The notes: generated by a model from the letters alone, not told the origin. Positions 8,447 through 16,523 are shown, counted from the first letter of the stretch. The stretch: 34,251 nt of DNA from Lysobacteraceae bacterium (GCA_016789405.1 JAEUPQ010000035.1:1-34251); one strand, 5' to 3'. Translations and numbers: made by a program.

Positions 8447-9748
8447 TCAGAAGTTGAACTGCGTACGCAGCGCGTACTGCGCGGTCTCGTCGCCGTTGAC
8501 CTCGTTCTCGCCCTTCGTGTAGTTGAGCATGAAGCGCAGGTTCGGATTGACGTAGTAGTTCAGGCCAAGCAGCCAGCTGCTGGCTTCACGATTGCGGATG
8601 TCCTTGTTCTCGATCGTGTCGTAACGCGCGGTCAGTTCCCACAGGCCGTTCTCGCCGACCTTCGGCGAACCGAACACACCCGTCGCACCCTTGTACGGCT
8701 TGTGGCCGCCGTTGAGGATCCAGCTGCCCTGCAGGTACCACGTGGTGACGTCCTGGTCGGGGGTGCGGTACGGCTGTTCGAACGTCGACTGCACGTATTC
8801 GCCCTGGAAGAAGGTCGGGCCGAACGAACCGGCGACTTCCGCACCGTAGGCGGTGATCTTGTCGCCCGCCAGGCCGGTGACCGAGGCGATGGTCTGCGAC
8901 GGGCCGCGACGACCGGCGTAGGAGACGCTGGCGGAGGTGTTGGCCGAGCCGGCGTTCAGGTCTTCCATGCTGAACCAGCCACCGAGATGCAGGGTGGCGG
9001 TGTCGCGATTGATCGGTGCCCAGGTGAAGCGGCCGGCGACGCCGACGCCTTCGTTGCGCACGCCTGCGGCGCCACGCAGGTTGAACAGCGAGAGACCGGC
9101 GGTGTAGTTGTCGCCGGCACGCAGGTAGCCCACGCCCTGCTGGAACTGACGGCCGTTGAACAGGCCGCTGGCCGAGGCGAACGGGCGTTCCATCATCAGG
9201 ATTTCGTTCGAGCTGGTCAGCTCTTCCATCGAGCGGTAAGGCTTGAAATGACCGATGGTGAACTTGCCGCCGAGGGCATTCTTGGCGATGTACAGGTCGC
9301 GCAGGCCGTCCAGGTTGGTGCCGGCGGCGAAGTCCTGCTCCATCTTGTATTCCCAGCCCAGCGCCTTGCCCGACAAGGTCAGGCGCGCGCGGCGGAATTC
9401 GGTGGCGCCGGTGGTCGCGGCGATGTCGCGGTCGTAGGCGTAGGCGTCGAAGTGGACGCGGCCGCCGATCTGGGCTTCGAACTTGCCATCAGCCGAGGTG
9501 ACCTTGATGCCGCCCTTGGTGTCGACCTTGGTCGAGCCGGTGCTGAGGGTGTCGAGCTTCTGGGCGGTGTCGACATTGACTTCCGACTGCGCGTCCGTGC
9601 GTTCCTCGAGCGACTGGACCTTTTCCATCAGTTCGGCGATCTGGGCCTTGAGCGCCTGGATCTCGCTGTCGCGGGATTGCGCCGACGCATTGAGGCTGGT
9701 GCCGGCGAGCGCGGCGCCGACGGCGAGCGCAAGAAGGGAATAACGCAT
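8447..9748 (-). CDS. Phosphate-selective porin, OprP/OprO family
   Basis: A 433-residue outer-membrane protein. Residues 1-24 are a signal peptide (cleavage near NASA). Residues 27-56 form a short coiled coil (SEIQALKAQIAELMEKVQSLEER), as in OprP/OprO trimeric porins. The rest is beta-strand rich, with GGRVHFDAYAYD, EFRRARLTLSGKALGWEYKMEQDF and a C-terminal Phe (TQFNF) that serves as the barrel-assembly signal. It is divergent from pstS and has Pho-box-like repeats upstream, so phosphate uptake across the outer membrane is the likely job. The ATG at 9746-9748 starts the signal peptide; the longer frame upstream is not signal-like. Confidence 0.9.
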   Translation of the reverse strand: MRYSLLALAVGAALAGTSLNASAQSRDSEIQALKAQIAELMEKVQSLEERTDAQSEVNVDTAQKLDTLSTGSTKVDTKGGIKVTSADGKFEAQIGGRVHFDAYAYDRDIAATTGATEFRRARLTLSGKALGWEYKMEQDFAAGTNLDGLRDLYIAKNALGGKFTIGHFKPYRSMEELTSSNEILMMERPFASASGLFNGRQFQQGVGYLRAGDNYTAGLSLFNLRGAAGVRNEGVGVAGRFTWAPINRDTATLHLGGWFSMEDLNAGSANTSASVSYAGRRGPSQTIASVTGLAGDKITAYGAEVAGSFGPTFFQGEYVQSTFEQPYRTPDQDVTTWYLQGSWILNGGHKPYKGATGVFGSPKVGENGLWELTARYDTIENKDIRNREASSWLLGLNYYVNPNLRFMLNYTKGENEVNGDETAQYALRTQFNF

Positions 9749-9874
9749 GGTGGGATTCCTGAAGTCTGGAGGTTGTGAACAAGGGACGCCGGACGCCCCG
9801 CTTCCCGCGACGGTTCGCGGAAAGGTGACGCCCGTTAAGGTCTTGTGAACCGGCCGCCAGAGTGCGGCGGAAAT

Positions 9875-9914
9875 CTGACACCGGCATGAGGCCGGGATGA
9901 CAGTTTCATGACGC
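9875..9914 (-). promoter_or_regulatory. Pho-box array upstream of the OprP-type porin gene
   Basis: Read on the minus strand, four 7-base units occur at an exact 11-base period: GCGTCAT (9914-9908), CTGTCAT (9903-9897), GCCTCAT (9892-9886) and GTGTCAG (9881-9875). The PhoB consensus half-site is CTGTCAT with the same period. Matches are 5, 7, 4 and 5 of 7. The array ends 127 bases before the porin ATG. Confidence 0.7.
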
Positions 9915-10047
9915 CGCATCCTTCGGCCTGTCCGCCGGGCATGGCAGCGCGGCCGGAGGTCTCATGCAGCCGAAACGGGCTTTCGCTGCCCATACGGGGA
10001 AGTCCGGACGCCCAGCCGAAACCGCAGATCCGCAAATTGTAACTTTT

Positions 10048-10087
10048 CGGTCATGTTTGAAACACGGGACTGTCATCCGACTTGGAT
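10048..10087 (+). promoter_or_regulatory. Pho-box array upstream of pstS
   Basis: Units in an 11-base register: CGGTCAT (10048-10054, 6/7), a degenerate unit at 10059-10065, CTGTCAT (10070-10076, 7/7) and CTTGGAT (10081-10087, 4/7). The last unit ends 56 bases before the GTG start of pstS. Together with the array facing the porin gene, this makes the 395-base region 9749-10143 a divergent PhoB-type control region; I see no gene in it. Confidence 0.65.
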
Positions 10088-10143
10088 CAAATGGGCGCCA
10101 ACCGGGTCACCCCCGGTCAGTCACCCTCATGAGGAGCACCTCC

Positions 10144-11163
10144 GTGTTCAAGTCGTTCAAACTGCAGGCTGCCGCGCTGATCCTGGCCGGCGGCACCCTC
10201 TTCAACGCCCACGCCAATGACATCACCGGCGCCGGCGCCACCTTCGTGTTCCCGGTCATGACCAAGTGGTCGGCCGACTACGCCAAGGCGAAGAACGTGC
10301 GCGTCAACTACCAGTCCATCGGTTCCGGCGGCGGCATCGCCCAGATCAAGGCCGGCACCGTCGATTTCGGTTCGTCCGATGCCCCGCAGAAGCCGGAAGA
10401 CCTGGCCAAGGCCGGCCTGGCGCAGTTCCCGTCGGTCATCGGCGGCGTGGTGCCGGTCGTCAACATCCCGGGCGTCGCCTCGGGCGCGATGAAGTTCGAC
10501 GGCCCGCTGCTGGCCGACATCTTCCTCGGCAAGATCACCATGTGGAACGACCCGCGCATCGAAGCGCTCAACGGTGGCGTGAAGCTGCCTGCGCTGAAGA
10601 TCACGGTCGTGCGTCGCTCGGACGGTTCGGGCACCACCTTCAATTTCGTGAACTACCTGTCGAAGGTCAGCACCGAATGGAAGTCCTCGGTTGGTGAAGG
10701 CAACTCGGTCAAGTGGCCGGTCGGCGTGGGCGGCAAGGGCAACGAAGGCGTGGCCGCGTTCGTCAAGCAGATCCGCGGCGGCATCGGTTACGTCGAATTC
10801 TCGTACGCACTGCAGAACAAGCTGACCTACGTCCGCATGAAGAACGCAGCCGGCAATTTCGTGCTGCCGAACGAAGATACCTTCCAGGCTGCCGCCGCAA
10901 GCGCCAACTGGGGCGCCGCGAAGGACTTCTACCTGGTGATGACCAACGCCCCGGGCGACCAGGCCTGGCCGATCGCCGCGACCAACTTCATCCTGATGTA
11001 CAAGAAGCCGAAGAATGCCGCCGGTGCCAAGTCGGCCAAGGAATTCTTCCGCTGGGTCTACGCCAACGGCGACGCCCAGGCCAAGTCGCTCGACTACGTG
11101 CCGCTGCCGGACGCGCTGGTCAAGCAGATCGAAGCCTACTGGGCCAAGACGATGCCTTACTGA
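10144..11163 (+). CDS. pstS: Phosphate ABC transporter, periplasmic binding protein
   Basis: A 339-residue PstS. A signal peptide of about 22 residues ends near NAHA. The mature protein starts NDITGAGATFVFPVMTKW, the conserved N-terminus with the phosphate-binding loop, and later has YQSIGSGGG, DFGSSDAP and RRSDGSGTTFNFVNYL. It binds phosphate in the periplasm and hands it to PstCA. The start is taken as GTG 10144, because GAGGAG at 10131-10136 is a good ribosome site 7 bases ahead of it. The in-frame ATG at 10129 overlaps that site and has none of its own; if used, the protein gains 5 residues. First gene of pstSCAB-phoU. Confidence 0.95.
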   Translation: MFKSFKLQAAALILAGGTLFNAHANDITGAGATFVFPVMTKWSADYAKAKNVRVNYQSIGSGGGIAQIKAGTVDFGSSDAPQKPEDLAKAGLAQFPSVIGGVVPVVNIPGVASGAMKFDGPLLADIFLGKITMWNDPRIEALNGGVKLPALKITVVRRSDGSGTTFNFVNYLSKVSTEWKSSVGEGNSVKWPVGVGGKGNEGVAAFVKQIRGGIGYVEFSYALQNKLTYVRMKNAAGNFVLPNEDTFQAAAASANWGAAKDFYLVMTNAPGDQAWPIAATNFILMYKKPKNAAGAKSAKEFFRWVYANGDAQAKSLDYVPLPDALVKQIEAYWAKTMPY

Positions 11164-11186
11164 TCCCACGGGATCGCGGCACACAG

Positions 11187-11206
11187 AGCGGGCCTTCGGG
11201 CCCGCT
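11187..11206 (+). terminator. UUCG hairpin after pstS
   Basis: AGCGGGCC (11187-11194), the tetraloop TTCG and GGCCCGCT (11199-11206) make a perfect 8-bp stem, followed by TTCGTTT. It lies 24 bases after the pstS stop. In pst operons such hairpins limit read-through or protect pstS mRNA, so that the binding protein is made in excess of the membrane parts. Confidence 0.7.
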
Positions 11207-11271
11207 TTCGTTTGCCCGCGCACCAGGCCCGTGAAAGTTCCTGCGACGGATTCATGACGAAACCGCTCGCA

Positions 11272-11300
11272 CTGTCATACGGCCGCAACAGAAACATCAT
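11272..11300 (+). promoter_or_regulatory. Possible secondary Pho box upstream of pstC
   Basis: A perfect CTGTCAT half-site (11272-11278) is followed 22 bases later, in register, by ACATCAT (11294-11300, 4/7). The middle unit CCGCAAC is poor. The 225-base gap 11164-11388 between pstS and pstC would allow a second PhoB-dependent promoter. Weak evidence. Confidence 0.35.
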
Positions 11301-11388
11301 CTGATATGCGCAGCAAGCGCTGCACCCCAGACCCGCACGCCGCAGGGACGCGACGTCAGTCATTCCCATTCCGGACCCCGGCCCAGCG

Positions 11389-12360
11389 ATGAGCACCGCC
11401 GAACTGACCATCCCCGCCAATTCACCCCGCGACCGTCGCGATACCCGCAACGACCGCGTGTTCAAGACCGTGCTGACGCTGGTCGCGATCTTCGTCCTGT
11501 TCAGCCTCGCTGGTGCGGCGCTGTCGATGCTCTGGGGCGGGCGCAGCGTGCTGTCGTCGCAGGGCCTGGACTTCTTCTTTTCAAGCGACTGGAACCCGGT
11601 CGAGAACAAGTACGGCGCACTGGTGCCGATCTACGGCACGGTCGTCACCGCGATCATCGCGATGCTCATCTCGGTGCCGGTCAGCTTCGGCATTGCTTTC
11701 TTCCTCACCGAAGTCGCGCCGCGCTGGCTGCGATCGCCGATCGGCACCGCGATCGAACTGCTCGCGGGCATTCCGTCGATCATCTACGGCATGTGGGGCT
11801 TCTTCGTGCTGATGCCGGTGATGCGCGACCACCTCATTCCCTGGATGAACGACAACCTGGGGCCGCTTCCGGTGATCGGCGCGCTGTTCCAGGGGCCACC
11901 GATCGGCGCGGGCATGCTGACCTCCGGGCTCGTGCTGGCGATCATGGTGATCCCGTTCATTTCCTCGGTGATGCGCGATGTCTTCCTCACCGTGCCGGGC
12001 CGCCTGAAGGAATCCGCGTACGCGCTGGGCTCCACGCGCTGGGAAGTGGTCTGGGACATCGTGCTGCCCTACACCCGCTCGGCCGTGATCGGCGGCATCT
12101 TCCTCGGACTCGGCCGCGCGCTGGGCGAGACCATGGCCGTGGCCTTCGTGATCGGCAACAACGTCGCGTTCACCAAGTCGCTGCTCGAGCCCAGCACCAC
12201 GATCGCCGCGCTCATCGCCAACGATTTCGGCGAAGCCACGGATGACTATCGTGCCGCGCTGCTGCTGCTCGGCTTCGTCCTGTTCATCGTCACCTTCGTC
12301 GTGCTGGCGCTGGCGCGCCTGATGTTGATGCAGCTGTCACGCAAGGAGGGCAACCGATGA
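11389..12360 (+). CDS. pstC: Phosphate ABC transporter permease PstC
   Basis: A 323-residue inner-membrane permease with about six hydrophobic spans. The first is near residues 27-47 (TLVAIFVLFSLAGAALSMLWG). Family landmarks are VPIYGTVVTAIIAMLISVPVSFGIAFFLTE, ELLAGIPSIIYGMWGFFVL and the ABC-coupling EAA-like loop ALGSTRWEVVWDIVLPYTRSAVIGGIFLG. With PstA it forms the phosphate channel of the high-affinity transporter. The stop overlaps the pstA start (ATGA). Confidence 0.95.
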   Translation: MSTAELTIPANSPRDRRDTRNDRVFKTVLTLVAIFVLFSLAGAALSMLWGGRSVLSSQGLDFFFSSDWNPVENKYGALVPIYGTVVTAIIAMLISVPVSFGIAFFLTEVAPRWLRSPIGTAIELLAGIPSIIYGMWGFFVLMPVMRDHLIPWMNDNLGPLPVIGALFQGPPIGAGMLTSGLVLAIMVIPFISSVMRDVFLTVPGRLKESAYALGSTRWEVVWDIVLPYTRSAVIGGIFLGLGRALGETMAVAFVIGNNVAFTKSLLEPSTTIAALIANDFGEATDDYRAALLLLGFVLFIVTFVVLALARLMLMQLSRKEGNR

Positions 12361-13268
12361 ACACGCAAGCCGGATCCGCGCGCGCCCAATCGGCATTCTC
12401 GCTGTCGCCCGCCACGCGCAGGCTGTACCGCATGCGCGACGTGAAGAACGCGTTCGCCATCCTGTTCGCCTGCGCGACCGCCGCGTTCGGCCTGTTCTTC
12501 CTCGGCTGGATCCTCCTGACCCTGCTGCAGAAGGGCCTGGCCGGGATCGACATGGCGCTGTTCACGATGGACCAGCCCGCGCCGATGGAAGTCGGCGGCC
12601 TGCGCAACGCCTTCATCGGCAGCATGATCATGTGCGGCATGGGCATCCTGCTCGGCACGCCGATGGGCATTGCCGCAGGCACCTGGCTGGCCGAATACGG
12701 CAACAACCGCAAGCTGGGCACCGTGGTGCGCTTCGTCAACGACATCCTGCTGTCGGCGCCGTCGATCGTGCTGGGCCTGTTCGTGTACGCGATCTTCGTG
12801 ATGCAGTTCAGCCGAGGCCAGTTCTCCGCCATCGCCGGCGCGATTGCCCTGGGCTTCATCGTCTTGCCGGTGGTGGTGCGCACCACCGACGAGATGCTGC
12901 GCCTGGTGCCCGCGCAGATGCGCGAAGCCGCGCTGTCGCTGGGCGTGCCGCAGTGGAAGGTCACGGTGCAGGTGCTGTACCGCTCGGCACTGCCGGGCAT
13001 CGTCACTGGCGTGCTGCTGGCGCTGGCGCGCATCTGCGGTGAAACCGCACCGCTGCTGTTCACCGCCTTCGGCAACAACTTCTTCAGCCTCGACATCTCC
13101 AAGCCGATGGCCGGCGTGCCCCTGGTGATGAACCAGTACGCCGCCAGTCCGTTCGACAACTGGATCCAGATCGCCTGGGCCGGCGCGCTGGTGCTGACCC
13201 TGTTCGTTCTCGCGGTCAGCCTGGTCGCCCGCGCGATCCTGCTCCGCAACAAGATCACCCATGACTGA
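12357..13268 (+). CDS. pstA: Phosphate ABC transporter permease PstA
   Basis: A 303-residue inner-membrane permease, partner of PstC. Hydrophobic spans begin near residue 32 ([24 protein letters not shown]). Conserved segments are [43 protein letters not shown] and the coupling loop [46 protein letters not shown]. The start overlaps pstC by four bases and the end overlaps pstB by eight, a pattern of coupled translation that keeps the membrane subunits in step. Confidence 0.95.
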   Translation: MNTQAGSARAQSAFSLSPATRRLYRMRDVKNAFAILFACATAAFGLFFLGWILLTLLQKGLAGIDMALFTMDQPAPMEVGGLRNAFIGSMIMCGMGILLGTPMGIAAGTWLAEYGNNRKLGTVVRFVNDILLSAPSIVLGLFVYAIFVMQFSRGQFSAIAGAIALGFIVLPVVVRTTDEMLRLVPAQMREAALSLGVPQWKVTVQVLYRSALPGIVTGVLLALARICGETAPLLFTAFGNNFFSLDISKPMAGVPLVMNQYAASPFDNWIQIAWAGALVLTLFVLAVSLVARAILLRNKITHD

Positions 13269-14148
13269 TTCGTACTCGACCGACAAGGCCGGAACCACCG
13301 ACATGAACGACATCGCGACCCACACCGCAGCGAACGAACACGGCGCGCAGCGGATCGGCATCGCCGCCACGCATCGCGAAGCCTCGCCGGCGACTCCGGT
13401 CAAGCTCAGCGCACGCGGCCTGAACTTCCACTACGACAAGTTCCATGCGCTGAAGAACATCGACCTGGACATCCCGGAAAAGCGCGTCACCGCGCTGATC
13501 GGCCCGTCCGGCTGCGGCAAGTCGACGCTGCTGCGCATCTTCAACCGCATCTACGCGCTGTACCCGAAGATGTCCGCGAGCGGCAAGGTCCTGCTCGACG
13601 GCGAGAACATCCTCGACGACAAGTACCCGATGAACCGGCTGCGCAGCCGCGTCGGCATGGTGTTCCAGAAGCCCGTGCCGTTCCCGATGACGATCTTCGA
13701 GAACGTCGCCTACGGCATCCGCCACCACGAACGCCTGTCGAAAGCCGACATGGCTGCGCGCGTCGAGGAAGCACTGCGCCAGGCAGCGCTGTGGGACGAG
13801 GTGAAGGACAAGCTCAACCAGAGCGCGCTCGGCCTCTCCGGCGGGCAGCAGCAGCGCCTGTGCATCGCGCGCGCGGTCGCCCTGCGCCCCGACGTGCTGC
13901 TGCTCGACGAACCGACCTCGGCACTGGATCCGATCTCGACCAGCCGCATCGAGCAATTGGTGGAAGAGCTGAAGCAGAGCTACACCATCGCCATCGTCAC
14001 CCACAACATGCAACAGGCGGCGCGCGTGTCCGACTACACCGCCTTCATGTACCTGGGCGACCTGATCGAACACGACGTCACCGAAAAGATCTTCTCCAAG
14101 CCCTCGAAGCAGCAGACCGAGGATTACATCACCGGCCGGTTTGGGTAA
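13261..14148 (+). CDS. pstB: Phosphate ABC transporter ATP-binding protein PstB
   Basis: A 295-residue ABC ATPase that powers PstCA. Walker A is GPSGCGKST (81-89), the signature is LSGGQQQR, Walker B is [12 protein letters not shown], and the H-loop histidine is in IVTHNMQQA. The block from [21 protein letters not shown] onward matches PstB closely; the first 45 residues are an extra, low-complexity N-terminus. A second ATG at 13303 would shorten this extension. The start at 13261 was kept because it overlaps the pstA stop in the style of the other junctions in the operon. Confidence 0.95.
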   Translation: MTDSYSTDKAGTTDMNDIATHTAANEHGAQRIGIAATHREASPATPVKLSARGLNFHYDKFHALKNIDLDIPEKRVTALIGPSGCGKSTLLRIFNRIYALYPKMSASGKVLLDGENILDDKYPMNRLRSRVGMVFQKPVPFPMTIFENVAYGIRHHERLSKADMAARVEEALRQAALWDEVKDKLNQSALGLSGGQQQRLCIARAVALRPDVLLLDEPTSALDPISTSRIEQLVEELKQSYTIAIVTHNMQQAARVSDYTAFMYLGDLIEHDVTEKIFSKPSKQQTEDYITGRFG

Positions 14149-14170
14149 GGCAGGCCGCTTGCGCGGCACT

Positions 14171-14210
14171 GCCGCGCGGCCTGCCGAACGCCCGGCCATG
14201 GATGGCCGGG
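14171..14210 (+). repeat. Intercistronic palindromes between pstB and phoU
   Basis: The 170-base pstB-phoU gap holds a 10-base palindrome, GCCGCGCGGC (14171-14180), and a strong hairpin with a 9-bp stem, CCCGGCCAT (14191-14199) and ATGGCCGGG (14202-14210). No T-tract follows, so an mRNA-processing or stability element is more likely than a full terminator. Confidence 0.5.
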
Positions 14211-14318
14211 CAGGACGTACCGGAGACATCGCCGTCTCGCCATGGATGGCATCGCCAAGTCCCCCCAGGCGCTGTATCGCCGAACACCGCCCAACCCCAC
14301 TTTCCCCGAGACACCACC

Positions 14319-15023
14319 ATGCACAGCCAACACCACGACCACATCCTCAAGAGCCACGACGAGGAGCGCCGGATCCTGCTGGAGGAGATCCTGCGCATGG
14401 GCGAGATCGCTGCCTCGCAGCTCGAAGCCGCACTGGACGTGGTGGAACGACGCGATGGCAAGGCCGCCGAGCGGATCATCGCCAACGACGAAGAGATCGA
14501 TGCGCTGGAGCTGCGGGTCAGCCACGATGCGATGAAGCTCGCGCTGCGCGGCCCGCTGGCGCGCGACCTGCGCGAGATCCTCGCCGCGCTGCGCATCGCT
14601 TCCGACATCGAGCGGATCGGCGATTACGCATCCAACGTCGCGAAGCGTTCGATGGCCCTCAACCTGTCGCCGCCGCTGCCGCATACCCGCGGCCTTGGCA
14701 GCCTGGGCCGCCTGGTCGTGCGCCAGGTTCGCGACGTGCTCGACGCCTACCGCAACGGCGACGCGGATGCCGCACAGCGCATTCGCGCCAACGACGCCGA
14801 GGTCGATGCCCAGTACACCGGACTCTTCCGCGAGCTGCTCACCTACATGATGGAAGACCCGCGCGTCATCACCCCGTGCACCCATCTGCTGTTCATGGCC
14901 AAGAACCTTGAGCGCGTGGGCGACCATGCCACCAACATCGCCGAGAACATCTGGTTCCAGGAACACGGCGAAGGCCCCATGCCGCCGCGCGAAAAGCGCG
15001 ACGAGACCAGCACGACGGCCTGA
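14319..15023 (+). CDS. phoU: Phosphate signalling regulator PhoU
   Basis: A 234-residue all-helical protein made of two PhoU repeats (about 18-105 and 120-215). Each carries the metal-binding-type helix pattern: ILAALRIASDIERIGDYASNVAKR in the first and LLFMAKNLERVGDHATNIAENIWF in the second. PhoU links the PstSCAB transporter to the PhoR-PhoB two-component system and prevents phosphate overload. The ATG at 14319 fits the family start (HILKSHDEE). phoB and phoR are not in the window. A hairpin follows the gene. Confidence 0.95.
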   Translation: MHSQHHDHILKSHDEERRILLEEILRMGEIAASQLEAALDVVERRDGKAAERIIANDEEIDALELRVSHDAMKLALRGPLARDLREILAALRIASDIERIGDYASNVAKRSMALNLSPPLPHTRGLGSLGRLVVRQVRDVLDAYRNGDADAAQRIRANDAEVDAQYTGLFRELLTYMMEDPRVITPCTHLLFMAKNLERVGDHATNIAENIWFQEHGEGPMPPREKRDETSTTA

Positions 15024-15068
15024 AGGACGGCCTGGACGACGGCCTCGACGGCGCGTCGGCACCATCCC

Positions 15069-15091
15069 GGCCGGAAGCATGACTTCCGGCC
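15069..15091 (+). terminator. Hairpin after phoU
   Basis: GGCCGGAAG (15069-15077) and CTTCCGGCC (15083-15091) pair perfectly over a CATGA loop, 46 bases after the phoU stop. The same CATGA loop is used in the terminator at 8393-8419. Only TATCC follows, so the U-tract is weak. Confidence 0.6.
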
Positions 15092-15180
15092 TATCCGCGG
15101 CCCTCTCAGGCTAAACCGGACCTGAATCCGGACGCGCTTCTGCGCCCGCGGAACACAACCTGCCCCACCCTTGCTAACTC

Positions 15181-15192
15181 TTTGTGCACAAA
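15181..15192. promoter_or_regulatory. Perfect 12-bp palindrome upstream of the ECF sigma gene
   Basis: TTTGTGCACAAA is a perfect palindrome centred about 51 bases before the GTG start of the sigma gene, in a locally A/T-rich patch. It is too short and AT-rich to be a terminator and could be an operator. No regulator is known for it. Confidence 0.35.
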
Positions 15193-15237
15193 CGCGGCCC
15201 GTATCCCGCGTACAGTGCGCAACCGAGGAGACACACG

Positions 15238-15795
15238 GTGCAGGAATCAGGATTCCAGATGGCCCTACAGCGGGCACGCCAAGGAGACAGGCATTCGCTC
15301 GAACAGGTGCTGGCGCGCTCGCGACAGGACCTGCGGCGCTATGCCGAATACCACTGTGCCGTGAACGATGTCGAAGACGCCGTGCAGGAAAGCCTGCTGC
15401 TGGTGTCGCGCAAGCTGGGAACGTTGCGCGAGCTCGGCGCATACGCGTCCTGGCTGTTCCGCATCGTCAAGCGCGAGTGCAACCGCATGAAGCGCGCGGC
15501 ACGCATCCTGCTGCTGCAGCCGTCCGATCTCGAAGAACTCGATGGACCGCACTATCCCGCCCCGACCGGCCTCGTGCGCGACGTTGCACAAGCGTTGGCG
15601 ATGCTGCCGGCGCACTACCGCGAAGCGATCCTGATGCGCGATCTCGAAGGTCGCAGCATCGCCGAGATCGCAGCCGAACTGTCCCTGCATCCGGAAGCGG
15701 CGAAGGCGCGTATCCATCGAGCACGCAGCCTTGCACGACAGTACCTTTCGCCACACGGCACCTGCGACGTCCCGGCGCTTGCCACGGACGCTTGA
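15238..15795 (+). CDS. ECF-type RNA polymerase sigma factor, first gene of an MNIO/RiPP locus
   Basis: A sigma-70-family protein of 185 residues. Region 2 (about 20-90) contains VNDVEDAVQESLLLVSRKL and AYASWLFRIVKRECNR; region 4 (about 118-168) contains LPAHYREAILMRDLEGRSIAEIAAEL and the recognition helix EAAKARIHRARSLARQYL. The start is GTG 15238, because GAGGAG at 15225-15230 sits 7 bases upstream; ATG 15184 lacks such a site. Bufferin-type operons are known to be run by ECF sigma factors, so this one probably switches on the peptide and its enzymes downstream. No anti-sigma gene is beside it. A Cys near the end (HGTC) might sense metal or redox state, but that is speculation. Confidence 0.88.
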   Translation: MQESGFQMALQRARQGDRHSLEQVLARSRQDLRRYAEYHCAVNDVEDAVQESLLLVSRKLGTLRELGAYASWLFRIVKRECNRMKRAARILLLQPSDLEELDGPHYPAPTGLVRDVAQALAMLPAHYREAILMRDLEGRSIAEIAAELSLHPEAAKARIHRARSLARQYLSPHGTCDVPALATDA

Positions 15796-15899
15796 CCTTG
15801 TCCCCGGTCATGTTCCACGTTGTCGCTCCCGTGTCTTGCCACCGGACATCCACCTCGACCCCAACCCGACGTTCCACCCAACCACTCAGGAGAGATCCC

Positions 15900-16412
15900 A
15901 TGTCGAACACCAACAAGAAACCCGTCACCCTCGCCATGACCGCCACGCTCGCCGGCGGCCTGCTGCTCACCGGTTCGACCTTCGCTTCGACCCACCTGGC
16001 CCAGGGCTACCTCCTCGGCGCCGACTCGGTCGCCAAGGCGGTCGAAGGCAACTGCGGCGGCGCCAAGCCGACCGAAGGCAAGTGCGGCGAAGGCAAGTGC
16101 GGTGGCGACAAGGCCGCCGAAGGCAAGTGCGGCGAGGGCAAGTGCGGCTTCGCCAAGCTCGACACCAACAAGGACGGCAAGATCTCGAAGGCCGAATACG
16201 ACGCCGCCCACAAGGACGGCAGCGGCCACTTCACCAAGCACGACACCAACAAGGACGGCTTCATCAGCGCCGACGAGTTCAAGGCCGCCCACGAGGGCAA
16301 GTGCGGCGAAGGCAAGTGCGGTGGCGACAAGGCTGCTGAAGGCAAGTGCGGCGGCGACAAGAAGGCCGCTGAAGGCAAGTGCGGCGAAGGCAAGTGCGGC
16401 GGCTCGATCTGA
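15900..16412 (+). CDS. Secreted EGKCG-repeat RiPP precursor with an embedded EF-hand pair (bufferin/HvfA-like)
   Basis: A 170-residue protein with a strong ribosome site (AGGAGA at 15888-15893). Residues 1-29 look like a signal peptide (MSNTNKK, then a hydrophobic run to TFA). It has ten cysteines, each in an EG(K/N)CG motif. Five come before the centre (Cys52, 62, 67, 77, 82; the first is EGNCG) and five after (Cys135, 140, 150, 161, 166). Between them lie two canonical EF-hand loops, DTNKDGKISKAE (88-99) and DTNKDGFISADE (115-126), with Asp, Asn, Asp, Ser and Glu at ligand positions 1, 3, 5, 9 and 12. EGKCG cysteines are substrates of HvfBC and BufBC enzymes, which make copper-binding groups. 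Here they are probably modified by the DUF692/DUF2063 pair downstream. The mature product may bind copper at the cysteines and calcium at the EF-hands. Confidence 0.88.
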   Translation: MSNTNKKPVTLAMTATLAGGLLLTGSTFASTHLAQGYLLGADSVAKAVEGNCGGAKPTEGKCGEGKCGGDKAAEGKCGEGKCGFAKLDTNKDGKISKAEYDAAHKDGSGHFTKHDTNKDGFISADEFKAAHEGKCGEGKCGGDKAAEGKCGGDKKAAEGKCGEGKCGGSI

Positions 16413-16485
16413 TCGGCACGCTTTGATCGGCACGCTTTGATCAGCTCGATCTGATCAGCTCGATCTGATCGGCAAGCCCCGATCG
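16402..16485 (+). repeat. Six 14-bp tandem repeats starting inside the precursor's last codons
   Basis: Six imperfect units start at 16402, 16416, 16430, 16444, 16458 and 16472. They read as GCTCGATCTGATCG, GCACGCTTTGATCG (twice, the second ending in A), GCTCGATCTGATCA, GCTCGATCTGATCG and a decayed GCAAGCCCCGATCG. Every unit ends in GATCG or GATCA. The first unit encodes the end of the precursor and its stop codon. Because 14 is not a multiple of 3, gain or loss of units beyond the stop leaves the protein unchanged. Confidence 0.85.
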
Positions 16486-16523
16486 ATCCGACACGACGCC
16501 GTCTTCGCTGACGGCAGCCACAG

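Noticed and set aside
10129..10143. ATG 10129 as the start of pstS
   Set aside because: It overlaps the GAGGAG ribosome site that serves GTG 10144, and has no site of its own. The difference is only five residues, so it is noted but not used.
15796..15899. A second sigma-dependent promoter before the precursor gene
   Set aside because: I compared this 104-base gap with the region before the sigma gene and found no shared -35/-10 pair. The only structure is a weak TGACC/GGTCA hairpin at the sigma stop. A promoter may exist, but I cannot point to it.
16074..16353. Repeated DNA in the precursor gene taken as a CRISPR-like or satellite array
   Set aside because: The repeats keep the reading frame and encode EGKCG motifs, differences fall in third codon places, and there are no unique spacers of constant length.
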